Below are positions 52,134-61,672 of a stretch of 64,000 nucleotides of DNA, piece after piece. Origin of the DNA: an uncultured Pelagibacteraceae bacterium (lineage in GTDB: Bacteria; Pseudomonadota; Alphaproteobacteria; Pelagibacterales; Pelagibacteraceae); the NCBI GenBank assembly GCA_913050185.1, contig CAJXBA010000002.1, positions 17,137-81,136 on the forward strand. The letters are read 5' to 3'. The first letter of the stretch is position 1, and every line of letters starts with the position of its first letter. The notes beneath the pieces are model-generated. The model worked only from the letters and a program-made list of their open reading frames with translations. It did not search any database and was not told where the DNA came from. The position numbers and the translations under genes were made by a program.

Positions 52134-53108
52134 TTATATTTTGATATTTATTGATGATTCGGGCAGATCTTCACCGAAACATCTCTGGTAGTATTCAGCA
52201 ATTATATTTTTTTCTAGGTCATCACACTTATTAAGAAACGTTACTCTAAAAGCGTAACCTATATCCTTAAATATTTCAGAATTTTCAGCCCAAAACAAAA
52301 TTGTCCGTGGACTCATAACTGTGGAAATGTCCCCATTAACAAATCCTTTTCTGGTTAAATCTGCAACTTTGATCATATTTGACACAATTTCTTTTCCCTC
52401 TTTGTTATTAAAGTTATTGGTTTTAGCGAGGATGATCTCTAATTCTTTGTCAAATTTTAAATAATTTAAAGTTGTTACAATATTCCACCTATCCATTTGC
52501 CCTTGATTTATTTGTTGAGTTCCCTGATACAAACCTGTCGTATCTCCTAAACCGATTGTATTTGTTGTTGCGAATAACCTAAAAAAAGGATGTTGTTTTA
52601 AAACTTTATTCTTGTCGAGTAATGTAAAACTTCCTTCGTTTTCAAGTACTCTTTGTATAACGAACATCACATCTGGGCGCCCAGCGTCATATTCATCAAA
52701 TACCAAAGCGACAGGATTCTGAATTGACCAAGGAAGTATACCCTCTTTGAACTCGGTGACTTGTTTGTCTTTTTTAATTACAATTGCATCTTTACCTATT
52801 AGGTCTATACGACTTATATGGCTATCTAAGTTTACCCTGAAGCAAGGCCAATTCAATCTTGCGGCGACCTGTTCAATATGAGTTGATTTTCCCGTACCGT
52901 GATATCCTTGAATTAAAACACGTTTGTTAAAAGCAAAACCGGAAATAATTGCTAGAGTTGTATCTCTGTCAAACTTGTAGTTACTATCAATTTCAGGAAC
53001 AAACTCATTTTTTTTTGAAAAAGCATCTATTTTCATATCAGTATTTATTCCAAAAATTTGATTTATCGAAACCTTAATATCCGGAGTCAATTCTGTTAAA
53101 TTAATCAT
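52134..53108 (-). CDS. cobS: CobS-like AAA+ ATPase
   Basis: 324 residues. Walker A is GYHGTGKST at 68-76, Walker B is [15 protein letters not shown], sensor 1 is LFATTNTIG, and the second region of homology is near MDRWNIV. It is a MoxR-like AAA+ ATPase that forms rings with CobT. Nine nt separate it from cobT and five from the J-domain gene. Confidence 0.92.
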   Translation of the reverse strand: MINLTELTPDIKVSINQIFGINTDMKIDAFSKKNEFVPEIDSNYKFDRDTTLAIISGFAFNKRVLIQGYHGTGKSTHIEQVAARLNWPCFRVNLDSHISRIDLIGKDAIVIKKDKQVTEFKEGILPWSIQNPVALVFDEYDAGRPDVMFVIQRVLENEGSFTLLDKNKVLKQHPFFRLFATTNTIGLGDTTGLYQGTQQINQGQMDRWNIVTTLNYLKFDKELEIILAKTNNFNNKEGKEIVSNMIKVADLTRKGFVNGDISTVMSPRTILFWAENSEIFKDIGYAFRVTFLNKCDDLEKNIIAEYYQRCFGEDLPESSINIKI

Positions 53109-53113
53109 CGTTA

Positions 53114-53632
53114 TTATTTTTCCATCATTATCATTTTTAGGTGACTATACGCTAGGGTAATTTTTTTTAATTTGTTTTCATGTTTTTTACTGCCAGAATG
53201 TTTATCGGGGTGAAACTTTTTTACAAGGGTTTTGAATTTTTTTTGTATAATCGACCAGTCATCATTGAATCTCAAATCCATAATTCTGAAGGCATCTTTG
53301 TCTTTTTCACACAATTTTCTACTAATATTAATGTGTCTCGTATTATCATTTTCAAAAATTTTGAATTTATCACTTAAAGCATTATTCCACAGTATGCTAA
53401 AAAAATTATCTGACGAACCGAATGTTTGGGTAGGACGGTGCCAAGTAAGATCCGATTTTATAAAACTTTCAATTTCATATTGAGACATTCCATTAAAGTA
53501 ATTCCAACTTTTATTAAAAAGTTTTATATGAGTCTTGCAAAGCAATTTAAAATTCCTAATATTATCTCTTTCTATTGGAGCTTTAAATTTGCCATCCTCT
53601 TTGCAATTACTCCATTCACAAATGTTTTTCAT
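53114..53632 (-). CDS. J-domain protein upstream of cobS
   Basis: 172 residues. The N-terminal part has Cys/His-type residues ([15 protein letters not shown] and [12 protein letters not shown]) that may bind zinc. The C-terminal J domain has the HPD motif in [21 protein letters not shown] proteins stimulate DnaK. This gene before cobS is a recurrent alphaproteobacterial arrangement and suggests that CobS-CobT work with the DnaK system. Confidence 0.88.
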   Translation of the reverse strand: MKNICEWSNCKEDGKFKAPIERDNIRNFKLLCKTHIKLFNKSWNYFNGMSQYEIESFIKSDLTWHRPTQTFGSSDNFFSILWNNALSDKFKIFENDNTRHINISRKLCEKDKDAFRIMDLRFNDDWSIIQKKFKTLVKKFHPDKHSGSKKHENKLKKITLAYSHLKMIMMEK

Positions 53633-53672
53633 TGTTTATAACTATTATATGTTTTAGGATTTCAAAAGTAAA

Positions 53673-53927
53673 ATGACCACTTTACTAGAAAAAATAAAAA
53701 CAAAAATTAATAATAAGATTAAAACCGAGCAACTATTGATAATTGATAACTCAAATCTTCATAAAAAGCACAAATCATTCGATAGCAACAAATTCCATTT
53801 TAAAATTATAATAAAATCAAAAAAGTTAAGAAATATGAAAAAAATTGACGCACATAAAACTATTTTTTCAGTTTTAAGCGACGAAATTAAAAGCAAGATT
53901 CATGCTTTAGAAATAATAATAAAATGA
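53673..53927 (+). CDS. bolA: BolA-family protein
   Basis: 84 residues. The class II KH-like BolA fold is indicated by LLIIDNSNLHKKHKS and the C-terminal FHFKIIIKS...KIDAHKTIFSVLSDEI, which includes the conserved AH pair. BolA proteins pair with monothiol glutaredoxins in iron-sulfur cluster transfer. It is divergent from the J-protein gene, as is common. Confidence 0.88.
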   Translation: MTTLLEKIKTKINNKIKTEQLLIIDNSNLHKKHKSFDSNKFHFKIIIKSKKLRNMKKIDAHKTIFSVLSDEIKSKIHALEIIIK

Positions 53928-53931
53928 ATTA

Positions 53932-55044
53932 TTAAATATTTTGTCCTATTAAAAACTTTTTAAGTTCATTAGGGTCGATAGTAAAATTATTTTGTTTGGA
54001 TGTTTTACCAATTTTTTTTATAAGAATTAAACTTATTTTTTCACTTAGATTTTTTTTATCCTTTTTCATAAAAGAAATAATTTTAGTAATTTCTCTATTG
54101 TTAAATTTTTTTTTAAAATTCATTGGTAAATTTAAATCAAGATAGTGTTTTTTTATTAAAATTAACTCTTTTAATGGCAAAAGTTTTTTTTGAAAAGATA
54201 GTTGGCAAGCACACATCATACCCATTAATACTGCCTCGCCATGATTTAATTTTTTTGAGTAATTTTTTGCTGCTTCGAATCCATGTGCAAAAGTATGACC
54301 AAAATTTAATATCATTCTTAAATTTTTTTCCCTTTCATCTCTTTTAACTATTTTAGATTTAATTTTACAACTTTTTATAATAGCTTTTTTTAAAAGTTTA
54401 CTATTTTTACGGTGTATTATTTTTTTTGCATTTTTAGCAAGCCATAAAAAAAAATTTCTATCTAAAATTAATGAATGTTTTAATATTTCCCCATATCCGC
54501 AAATCATTTCTCTATGAGGCAAACTATCAAGCATTGATATATCAGTTAATACAAAGTCAGGTTGATAAAAAGTACCTATAAGATTTTTTCCTTGTCTAGA
54601 ATTAATTCCAGCTTTTCCACCGATCGAAGCATCAACTTGCGCTAAAAGTGTTGTGGGAATATTAATGAATTTAATTCCTCTTTTTGTTAGATTTGAAATA
54701 AAAGCTGACAAGTCACCCAAAATTCCACCGCCAAAAGCAATTACACAATCAGATCTATTAAAATTATCTTCTAATAAATCTTCAACTATTTTGTTAACAA
54801 CTTTAAAATTTTTTGTTTTTTCATTTACCGACAACCTATAAGTTTTTAGATTGTATTTTTTTAAATATTTGCATAGTCGGTTTAACAAGATTTGTGGTAT
54901 TTTTTTATCACTAACAATACAAATTTTTTTTATATTGGGCAGATTTTTATTAATTAGCTTACCTATTATACTTAAAACTCCATGTCCAAAATAAATTGGG
55001 TATGATTTACTTTTGGTTTTAATAATAATTTTATTGTTTAGCAT
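53932..55044 (-). CDS. aroB: 3-dehydroquinate synthase
   Basis: 370 residues. The NAD loop is CVIAFGGGILGDLSAFISNLTKRGI, with FINIPTTLLAQVDASIGGKAGINS following. The metal site His residues are in LNFGHTFAHGFEA and LNHGEAV. It catalyses the second step of the shikimate pathway. Its start overlaps the end of aroK by 14 nt. Confidence 0.95.
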   Translation of the reverse strand: MLNNKIIIKTKSKSYPIYFGHGVLSIIGKLINKNLPNIKKICIVSDKKIPQILLNRLCKYLKKYNLKTYRLSVNEKTKNFKVVNKIVEDLLEDNFNRSDCVIAFGGGILGDLSAFISNLTKRGIKFINIPTTLLAQVDASIGGKAGINSRQGKNLIGTFYQPDFVLTDISMLDSLPHREMICGYGEILKHSLILDRNFFLWLAKNAKKIIHRKNSKLLKKAIIKSCKIKSKIVKRDEREKNLRMILNFGHTFAHGFEAAKNYSKKLNHGEAVLMGMMCACQLSFQKKLLPLKELILIKKHYLDLNLPMNFKKKFNNREITKIISFMKKDKKNLSEKISLILIKKIGKTSKQNNFTIDPNELKKFLIGQNI

Positions 55045-55540
55045 ATAAAGTTATTATTTTTTTTATAACATCTTGTTTATTTAGTTTATTACACGCTATT
55101 TTGTAATTTGCTTGTTTGTAAAATTCTTTCCTTTTTTCATATAATTTTTCTAATATTTTTTTGTTGTTTTTTTCTTGTAATAAAGGTCTTTTTTGACTCC
55201 ATTTTACTCTTTTGTTCAAAATATCTATATCAACGTCTAGCCAAACAGATATAGCATCTTTCAAAACATTTACTCTAATTATTTTGTTTACAAAAGCTCC
55301 CCCGCCTAGAGCAATAACACAATTTTTTTTTTTTAGAGAATTTAGCACTTCTTTTTCTTCCTCTGTTCTAAAAAATTTTTCACCTTTTTTATTAAAAATT
55401 TCATTAATTGACATTGAATTCCTTTTTTCAATATTTGTATCAATGTCGATAAATTCTAGTCCTTGTATTTTTGCCACAATCTTACCCAGGGTGGTTTTCC
55501 CAACAGCCATCATTCCTAATAAAACAAGGTTTTTTTTCAC
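55031..55540 (-). CDS. aroK: Shikimate kinase
   Basis: 169 residues. Walker A is GMMAVGKTT at 9-17, the shikimate-binding Asp is in FIDIDTNIEKR, ALGGGAF is the second motif, and the lid arginines are in KWSQKRPLL. It phosphorylates shikimate. It precedes aroB on one transcript. Confidence 0.95.
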   Translation of the reverse strand: MKKNLVLLGMMAVGKTTLGKIVAKIQGLEFIDIDTNIEKRNSMSINEIFNKKGEKFFRTEEEKEVLNSLKKKNCVIALGGGAFVNKIIRVNVLKDAISVWLDVDIDILNKRVKWSQKRPLLQEKNNKKILEKLYEKRKEFYKQANYKIACNKLNKQDVIKKIITLYAKQ

Positions 55541-55616
55541 TACTATCCTGAAAATTTTAAATTTAATTCTTCACAATTTTGTCTTAATTTGTCAGTTTAA
55601 ATACAATTTAATAATT

Positions 55617-55802
55617 ATGCAACGCAGATTACAATTCAAAACCACAAGAGGCATATTAAGAGGCAAATTTATAATCAAGATTGTTTTGTTTGGTTTAATT
55701 TTCTTTTTGGCAATATTTTTTCTAGACAAATTAGAAATGCCAGTGCCAAATAAACTTATTAAGCAAGAAATTAGCAATGATAAGCTTATTACACTTAAAT
55801 AA
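55617..55802 (+). CDS. Small single-span membrane protein, 61 aa
   Basis: 61 residues from the ATG at 55617. A basic N-terminus (QRRLQFKTTRGILRGK) is followed by one membrane segment (about 19-38) and a C-terminal tail LIKQEISNDKLITLK. By the positive-inside rule the tail would be periplasmic. I do not recognise a family. A longer frame from 55212 is antisense to aroK and is rejected. It overlaps the start of the next gene by 26 nt. Confidence 0.65.
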   Translation: MQRRLQFKTTRGILRGKFIIKIVLFGLIFFLAIFFLDKLEMPVPNKLIKQEISNDKLITLK

Positions 55803-57522
55803 ATTAATAAAATTTACAATTTTTTTTACATTACTAATTTTCAACTCTGCTCTAGCAGCAACAGCCATCGATATATGGGAAAATAAACAAGATCAAAATG
55901 AACAAACCAATGAAGAGATGGATACTATTATAAAAACTCCAATTTTATTAGAAAATGTAAATAAAGTATCAGAGCAAATTGATGAAGAGCAAATTGATGA
56001 TTCCGACAAGACTATAATTGGTATGTTTGATCCAATTGAAAATAATTTCAATATAAACATGTGGTCACAATCAGATGGACAAGACATTACAAATATATTG
56101 GAAAGAATTAATAGATTAAATTTATCAAAATTTTCACAGGATTTACTTTTCCAAATTTTGTTTACTAACGCTTATCCACCAAGGATTAATTTAACTTCAG
56201 AAGAATTCTTAAAAATAAAAATTGATTGGCTGATTGAAAATCAAAGATTTCAAGATTTGGAAGCTTTACTAAAGAAAAATCCAGAAGCAGGACAAGAACC
56301 GAGGGTAATAAGAATTTTGATGGACGAACATCTTTCAAGAACGGATATAAGATCGGCTTGTGACGACATGAGTTTCATCAGTAAAAGTGTTCAAAATGAT
56401 TATTTAGATAAATTTATTATTTATTGTTTAATCAATAACGATCGCAAAGAAGAGGCGCAATTAATATTAGATCTATTAAAAGAACGAGGACTTAAAGATA
56501 AATTTTTTGAAAATAAAATAAATTTTTTGTTAGGATTCACGGATAAAACAAATCAAGAAATATTAGATGACAATCTCTTAAATTTTTATTTGTCTCATAT
56601 TACAAGTGATAATTTTGAATATGAACCAACCGACAGAACAGATAGATATATTTGGCGCTACCTTTTTTCGGCCAACCTTATAAAAACGGATAATATTACA
56701 AACGAAGAGATAATACTAACTTACGAAAATGCTGCAGCAGATGATTCTTTTGATAATGATGAAGTTTTTAAGATTTATCAAAAAATAAATTTTAGTTTTG
56801 ATCAGTTGTTAAATGCATCTGAAGTATACAAGATTTTGCCAAACTATAAGGCTAGAGCCTTAATTTATCAAAGTTTACTATTAAACGATAATATCGAAAA
56901 AAAACTTAATTTTGCTTTCTTGCTTAAAGATTTATTTTTAGAGGATGGTTTATCCAAAGTTTATGCTGAAGAATTAGAAAATATTTTAGCTAATATCGAT
57001 CCCGACAAAATTCCAAGAAACTACGATGAGTTAGTGGAGGCAAATTTAAATGAGGATCTAATAACAGAAAAGCAAATTAGATTTAATAATGATATTTTAC
57101 ATAGGTCTAAAATTATAAAACATTTCTTAGATGGTAGTGAAAAAACTAGTAGGACAGAGAAGGACTTCAAAACAATTTATAAAAAAATAAAAAAGAATAA
57201 AAAATATTATTATTCAGTAAAAGATTTTGCTGTTTTAGAATCCCTTAGAGTTGATGGCGTTTCCGGAGTTCCTTTGCCAGAAGATATAAAAAATAGCAAT
57301 TTTTCTTCATTAGGATTGAAGATGCCAGAGAGTTTGGTAAACCTCTTAAACCAGAACCAAACAGGTTTAATTATGCTCAATATTATTGAAATAATCGGAA
57401 ATAATGAAATTCAAGATTTAGATCCTGAAACAATATATTTTTTGAATAAAATTTTGAATAAAATGAATTTGATAGAAATAAGAAATAAAATTTTGAGCGA
57501 ATCACTTCCTGTTAGAGTCTAA
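55777..57522 (+). CDS. Large exported protein of unknown function
   Basis: 581 residues with a signal peptide (hydrophobic to about residue 27, ending NSALAA). The rest is acidic, Asn/Asp/Glu/Lys-rich and predicted helical, with repeated Leu-spaced helices (for example LEALLKKNPEAGQEPRVIRILMDEHLS) that resemble a TPR-like solenoid without a clear consensus. No catalytic motif is seen. The start overlaps the 61-residue gene by 26 nt, and def follows 64 nt later. Probably a periplasmic scaffold; function unknown. Confidence 0.75.
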   Translation: MISLLHLNKLIKFTIFFTLLIFNSALAATAIDIWENKQDQNEQTNEEMDTIIKTPILLENVNKVSEQIDEEQIDDSDKTIIGMFDPIENNFNINMWSQSDGQDITNILERINRLNLSKFSQDLLFQILFTNAYPPRINLTSEEFLKIKIDWLIENQRFQDLEALLKKNPEAGQEPRVIRILMDEHLSRTDIRSACDDMSFISKSVQNDYLDKFIIYCLINNDRKEEAQLILDLLKERGLKDKFFENKINFLLGFTDKTNQEILDDNLLNFYLSHITSDNFEYEPTDRTDRYIWRYLFSANLIKTDNITNEEIILTYENAAADDSFDNDEVFKIYQKINFSFDQLLNASEVYKILPNYKARALIYQSLLLNDNIEKKLNFAFLLKDLFLEDGLSKVYAEELENILANIDPDKIPRNYDELVEANLNEDLITEKQIRFNNDILHRSKIIKHFLDGSEKTSRTEKDFKTIYKKIKKNKKYYYSVKDFAVLESLRVDGVSGVPLPEDIKNSNFSSLGLKMPESLVNLLNQNQTGLIMLNIIEIIGNNEIQDLDPETIYFLNKILNKMNLIEIRNKILSESLPVRV

Positions 57523-57586
57523 TCATCTTTGTTTATAAAACTTCGATTACTTGACTAAAATAATCTTATAATTTATTCGTATTGAT

Positions 57587-58111
57587 ATGACTTTGAGAAA
57601 AATTTTAATTGAGCCAAATGAGATTTTGAGAAAGAAATCTTTAAAAGTAGAATCGGTAGATTTTGATGTACAAAAACTCATGGACGATATGTTGGAAACG
57701 ATGTATGCCGCTCCAGGAATTGGTTTGGCCGCGATTCAAATAGGTGTACCTAAAAGAGTGATTGTTCTTGATATAGCCCAAAAAGATGGACCTAAAAATC
57801 CGATGTATTTCGTAAATCCAGAAATAATTCAAAAATCTTCAAATAACTCAACTTATGAAGAAGGTTGTTTGTCGCTACCAGGTCAGTTTGCTGAAATTGC
57901 TAGATCTGATAAGTGCAGTTTAAAATATTTGGATTATCATGGACAACCCAAAGAACTTGAGACCGAAGGTATGCTTGCAACCTGTATCCAGCATGAGATA
58001 GATCATTTGGAAGGTATTTTATTTATTGATTATTTGTCAAAACTAAAAAAGTCAATGATTGTTAAAAAACTTTCGAAACAAAAAGAACAATTAGATAGAA
58101 TTGTAATTTAA
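57587..58111 (+). CDS. def: Peptide deformylase
   Basis: 174 residues. All three motifs are present: GIGLAA at 44-49, EGCLSLP near 91-97 and QHEIDHLEG near 132-140, giving the Cys and two His metal ligands. It removes the formyl group from new proteins. fmt follows 13 nt later. Confidence 0.96.
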   Translation: MTLRKILIEPNEILRKKSLKVESVDFDVQKLMDDMLETMYAAPGIGLAAIQIGVPKRVIVLDIAQKDGPKNPMYFVNPEIIQKSSNNSTYEEGCLSLPGQFAEIARSDKCSLKYLDYHGQPKELETEGMLATCIQHEIDHLEGILFIDYLSKLKKSMIVKKLSKQKEQLDRIVI

Positions 58112-58124
58112 ATTCAAAAAATTA

Positions 58125-59042
58125 ATGTCACTTAAAATAATTTTTATGGGAACACCAGAGTTCTCGGTACCTACACTTAAATCATTAATTGATCAAGATT
58201 ACGAAGTTTCAATGATATATACTCAGCCACCAAAAAAATCAAAAAGAGGTCAAAAAATTAATATTTCTCCAATACAAAGTTTTTCAGAAAAAAAAAATAT
58301 ACCATTTAGAAGTCCTGAAACTCTAAATAACAATGAGTACGAATTTATAAAGAATTTATCAGCAGACCTAGGTGTGGTTGTTGCTTATGGAAAATTGATA
58401 CCTATAAATATCTTAGAGGCTACAAAACTAGGTTTTTTAAATATACACGCATCATTGTTACCAAAATGGAGAGGTGCAGCTCCCATTCAGCGTTCCATCA
58501 TGAATGGAGATAAAAAAACAGGAATAAGCATTATGAAAATTCAAGAAAAATTAGATAGTGGGCCGATAATGGCTTCGCGCGAATTAGAATTAAATTCTAA
58601 CTCAGTTTATGGCGAGGTAGAAAAAAAACTCTCAGATATTGGAGCCAATTTACTCATCGAATGTTTGCAAACAATAGAAAAAGGTAATTCAAAATTTGTA
58701 GAACAATTGCATTCTGAAGCCACGTACGCGAAAAAAATAAGCAAGAAAGAAGCTAAAATAGATTGGAATTCAAGTGCGAATAAAATTGTCGCTCATATTC
58801 ACGGCCTCAATCCCAATCCTGGAGCGTGGTTTGAATTTCAGAAAGAACGTATAAAAGTTTGGAAAGCAAAAAAATTGCTACTTAATGGTAGACCAGGTAC
58901 TGTTCTTGATGAAAATTTGACCGTAGCATGCCAATCCAATTCAATTCAAATATTGGAAATACAACGTGAAGGAAAAAATAAACAATCAACTAAAGATTTT
59001 TTACTGGGAAAAAAAATTAGTCAAAATTCTCTCTTAACCTGA
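58125..59042 (+). CDS. fmt: Methionyl-tRNA formyltransferase
   Basis: 305 residues. IIFMGTPEFSVPTLKSLID is the N-terminus, and NIHASLLPKWRGAAPIQRSIMNGD contains the catalytic Asn-His. GISIMKIQEKLDSGPIM has the catalytic Asp. It formylates initiator Met-tRNA and pairs functionally with def. Its TGA overlaps the truA ATG by 1 nt. Confidence 0.96.
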   Translation: MSLKIIFMGTPEFSVPTLKSLIDQDYEVSMIYTQPPKKSKRGQKINISPIQSFSEKKNIPFRSPETLNNNEYEFIKNLSADLGVVVAYGKLIPINILEATKLGFLNIHASLLPKWRGAAPIQRSIMNGDKKTGISIMKIQEKLDSGPIMASRELELNSNSVYGEVEKKLSDIGANLLIECLQTIEKGNSKFVEQLHSEATYAKKISKKEAKIDWNSSANKIVAHIHGLNPNPGAWFEFQKERIKVWKAKKLLLNGRPGTVLDENLTVACQSNSIQILEIQREGKNKQSTKDFLLGKKISQNSLLT

Positions 59043-59779
59043 TGCAAAGGTATAAAATAATAGTTGAATATGATGGCACCCATTTTGTTGGTTGGCAATT
59101 TCAGAAAAATGGCCTTTCAATACAAGAAATATTTCAAAAAGCAATATTTCAATTTACAAGAGAAAAAGTCACAGTGATCGGCGCAGGAAGAACAGATGCC
59201 GGGGTGCATGCTCTGGCCCAAGTAGTTCATTTTGATTTGAAAAAAAAAATCAAAAAAGACCAATTTTTATTGGGTGTCAATCATTATATGAGAAAGAATC
59301 CAGTAACGATTTTAGATATAAAAAAAACTAAGAAAAAATTTCATTCAAGGTTTGATGCAAAAAAAAGAACTTATGAATATATTATTATTAATAGACAATC
59401 GCCTTTGACTTTACAAAAAAATAAGGCTTGGCATATCCGCAAAAAGTTAAATATAAAGTCCATGAAAAAGGGTGCCAAATTGTTAATAGGTACTCATGAT
59501 TTTTCGACTTTTCGTGCTTCATCATGTGGAGCAAAATCACCAGTTAAAACCTTAAAAAAAGCTTCAATCAAAAAAAACAAAAATAAATTGATTCTGACAT
59601 TTACTTCTAAGTCTTTTTTACAGCAGCAGGTCAGATCTATGGTGGGTTGCATTAAGTATTTGGGTGAGGGCAAATGGAAATTGAGTGATTTCAAAAGCTC
59701 ATTTCAGTCAAAAAACCGCATAAGATGTGCTCCTCCAGCTCCTGCTTGCGGTCTTTACTTGAAGTCGATTTCTTATTGA
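59042..59779 (+). CDS. truA: tRNA pseudouridine synthase A
   Basis: 245 residues. GAGRTDAGVHALAQVVHFD carries the catalytic Asp52, and FLQQQVRSMVGCIKYLGEGKW is the C-terminal core motif. It makes pseudouridines 38-40 in tRNA anticodon arms. It is the last gene of def-fmt-truA and overlaps the convergent deacetylase gene by 7 nt. Confidence 0.95.
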   Translation: MQRYKIIVEYDGTHFVGWQFQKNGLSIQEIFQKAIFQFTREKVTVIGAGRTDAGVHALAQVVHFDLKKKIKKDQFLLGVNHYMRKNPVTILDIKKTKKKFHSRFDAKKRTYEYIIINRQSPLTLQKNKAWHIRKKLNIKSMKKGAKLLIGTHDFSTFRASSCGAKSPVKTLKKASIKKNKNKLILTFTSKSFLQQQVRSMVGCIKYLGEGKWKLSDFKSSFQSKNRIRCAPPAPACGLYLKSISY

Positions 59780-60702
59780 TATTCCATCAAAGATTTTACG
59801 TGGCAATCAACGCTTTCTTTAAGAGCATTTAAATCGTATCCACCTTCTAAAATAGATACGACTTTTCCACCACAAAGCTCTTTTGCAAGGCCCAATATTC
59901 TTTTCGTTAAAGTATAATAATCTTTAGATTCTAAATTGATTTGAGCCAAAGGATCATCTTTATGAGCATCAAATCCTGCAGATAATAAAACGAACTCAGG
60001 CTTAAATTCCTTAAGTTTTTTGAAAATACTGTCATAGGCGTTTAAAAATTCATGAGACTGGGTGCCTGCATTTAAAGGAACATTGAATATGTTATTCTTA
60101 TTTCCTTTTTCATTTGCTGCTCCAGATCCAGGGTAATAGGGGTATTGATGGGAAGAAATGTATAAAACCTTCTGATTATCGTAAAAAATATTCTGTGTTC
60201 CATTACCGTGATGCACATCAAAGTCGATAATGGCAACTTTCTTCAATTTATATTTTTCTAATAAATAATAAGCACCAACTGCTACGTTATTATAGACACA
60301 AAAACCCATAGCTTTTTGTTTTTCGGCATGGTGTCCTGGGGGTCTTACTGCGCAAAAGGCATTATCCAAATCTTTTTTCATCACTCCATCAATAGCAGTC
60401 AAAATTGAACCTACTGCATCCCTGGTTGCCTCTTTGCTGCCGGGTGAGACAATGGTATCTCCATCTAAGAAATTCAGACCCTGTTTTGGAAAAGAGTCTT
60501 TTACGTTATTGAGGTAATTTTTATCGTGTGCAAATTCCAAATATTTAAGATCAAACTTTGTTGGTTTTTTCCAAATCAAATCTTTAGATTTAACTTTTTT
60601 TAAATGATCGATAACAACGGTTACCCGATCCGCTCTTTCAGGATGTCCTTGGCCTGTATCGTGATTTAAATAAGTATCAGTCGTTATAATTCCTGTTTTC
60701 AT
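59773..60702 (-). CDS. Histone deacetylase-family (AcuC/acetylpolyamine) hydrolase
   Basis: 309 residues of the class II arginase-deacetylase fold. RPPGHHAEKQKAMGFCVYNN contains the catalytic His pair, IDFDVHHGNGTQNIFYDN gives the zinc Asp and His, and LLSAGFDAHKDDPLA gives the second zinc Asp. Bacterial members act on acetylpolyamines or acetylated proteins. It follows the asparaginase gene at a 1-nt gap. Confidence 0.93.
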   Translation of the reverse strand: MKTGIITTDTYLNHDTGQGHPERADRVTVVIDHLKKVKSKDLIWKKPTKFDLKYLEFAHDKNYLNNVKDSFPKQGLNFLDGDTIVSPGSKEATRDAVGSILTAIDGVMKKDLDNAFCAVRPPGHHAEKQKAMGFCVYNNVAVGAYYLLEKYKLKKVAIIDFDVHHGNGTQNIFYDNQKVLYISSHQYPYYPGSGAANEKGNKNNIFNVPLNAGTQSHEFLNAYDSIFKKLKEFKPEFVLLSAGFDAHKDDPLAQINLESKDYYTLTKRILGLAKELCGGKVVSILEGGYDLNALKESVDCHVKSLMEYQ

Positions 60703-60703
60703 T

Positions 60704-61672
60704 TTAGCCTATCCATTTCATTGAGCCTATGACTTGATTAGCGGAGTTTTTGATAGATCTTTTTTTCATTTTGTTATTATTGATTATTTTAAGCTCTGAT
60801 AATATTCCTGCAATGGCTACTTCAGCGGCTCTGCTAGCGCCGTCAGTAATTTTAAGAGCTAAAGCTGATTTTTTTTCAGGCAGCATAGCTACAAAAATTC
60901 CCTCTGCCCCATTCTTAACAAATGTTTTTCCATTTGAGAGTTTGGTTAAAATAGAATTTATACTTTTACTACCACCCGTAATTTCGGGAAATTTTACACA
61001 AGAATCGAAAATTCTTTGAGTTATATTAGAATTTTCATTTAGTTTTTTATAATCGGCTAATTGGGCCACGGCGAGCGCAAATTTTTTTAAAGGAATTAAT
61101 GGATTAGGTAAAGTACATCCGTCAACCCCTACGTTTTTTATTTTGTATTTTGACAAGTCTTCAATCAATTTAATTAAATCTTTTTGAATTGGATGATTTT
61201 TATGTTGATAGTTTTTAATTGGTAAATTTTTATGCAGACTTGCAGCTAAATGACCACAATGTTTTCCTGAACAATTATGAAAAATCTTCCTTTTGATCTT
61301 ATATTTTCTATGAGCTCTAAATTGATCTTTTATGTTCCAAGGCCAACTCGGTCCACAGGAAAGATGCTTTTCTCTTAAATGGATTTTTTTTAACCAATTA
61401 ATAATCATTTTTTGATGAATATTTTCAGCGTGATGCGAGGCTGTGGTTAACGCTATTAAATCATCTGATAAATTTAAAGCTTCTGCCACACCATCCTTAT
61501 AAAGATTTAGTGATTGAATGGGTTTTAAAGCTGATCGTGGATAAATTAGTATATTTGAATTACCCCATTCCCTTAATATTTCTCCGCTTGAATTAATTAA
61601 TACAGCAGCACCACGGTGAACACTTTCAGTGAAATTACTTCTAGTAACTTCAACCATTTTAATAGCGTTCAT
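60704..61672 (-). CDS. L-asparaginase of the R. etli AnsA type
   Basis: 322 residues. VEVTRSNFTESVHRGAAVLINSSG is the family start, and YPRSALKPIQSL includes the catalytic Ser-x-x-Lys pair. HNCSGKHCGHLA is the conserved Ser/Cys motif, and GCTLPNPLIPL follows. It hydrolyses asparagine to aspartate and is unrelated to the E. coli AnsA/AnsB fold. Its ATG overlaps the dapE stop by 4 nt. Confidence 0.88.
   Translation of the reverse strand: MNAIKMVEVTRSNFTESVHRGAAVLINSSGEILREWGNSNILIYPRSALKPIQSLNLYKDGVAEALNLSDDLIALTTASHHAENIHQKMIINWLKKIHLREKHLSCGPSWPWNIKDQFRAHRKYKIKRKIFHNCSGKHCGHLAASLHKNLPIKNYQHKNHPIQKDLIKLIEDLSKYKIKNVGVDGCTLPNPLIPLKKFALAVAQLADYKKLNENSNITQRIFDSCVKFPEITGGSKSINSILTKLSNGKTFVKNGAEGIFVAMLPEKKSALALKITDGASRAAEVAIAGILSELKIINNNKMKKRSIKNSANQVIGSMKWIG

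Noticed and set aside
55212..55616. Upstream extension of the 61-residue gene to a 196-residue frame
   Set aside because: It runs antisense through aroK and its start, gives a Phe/Ser/Thr-rich unnatural protein, and ignores the ATG at 55617 that starts the plausible membrane protein.
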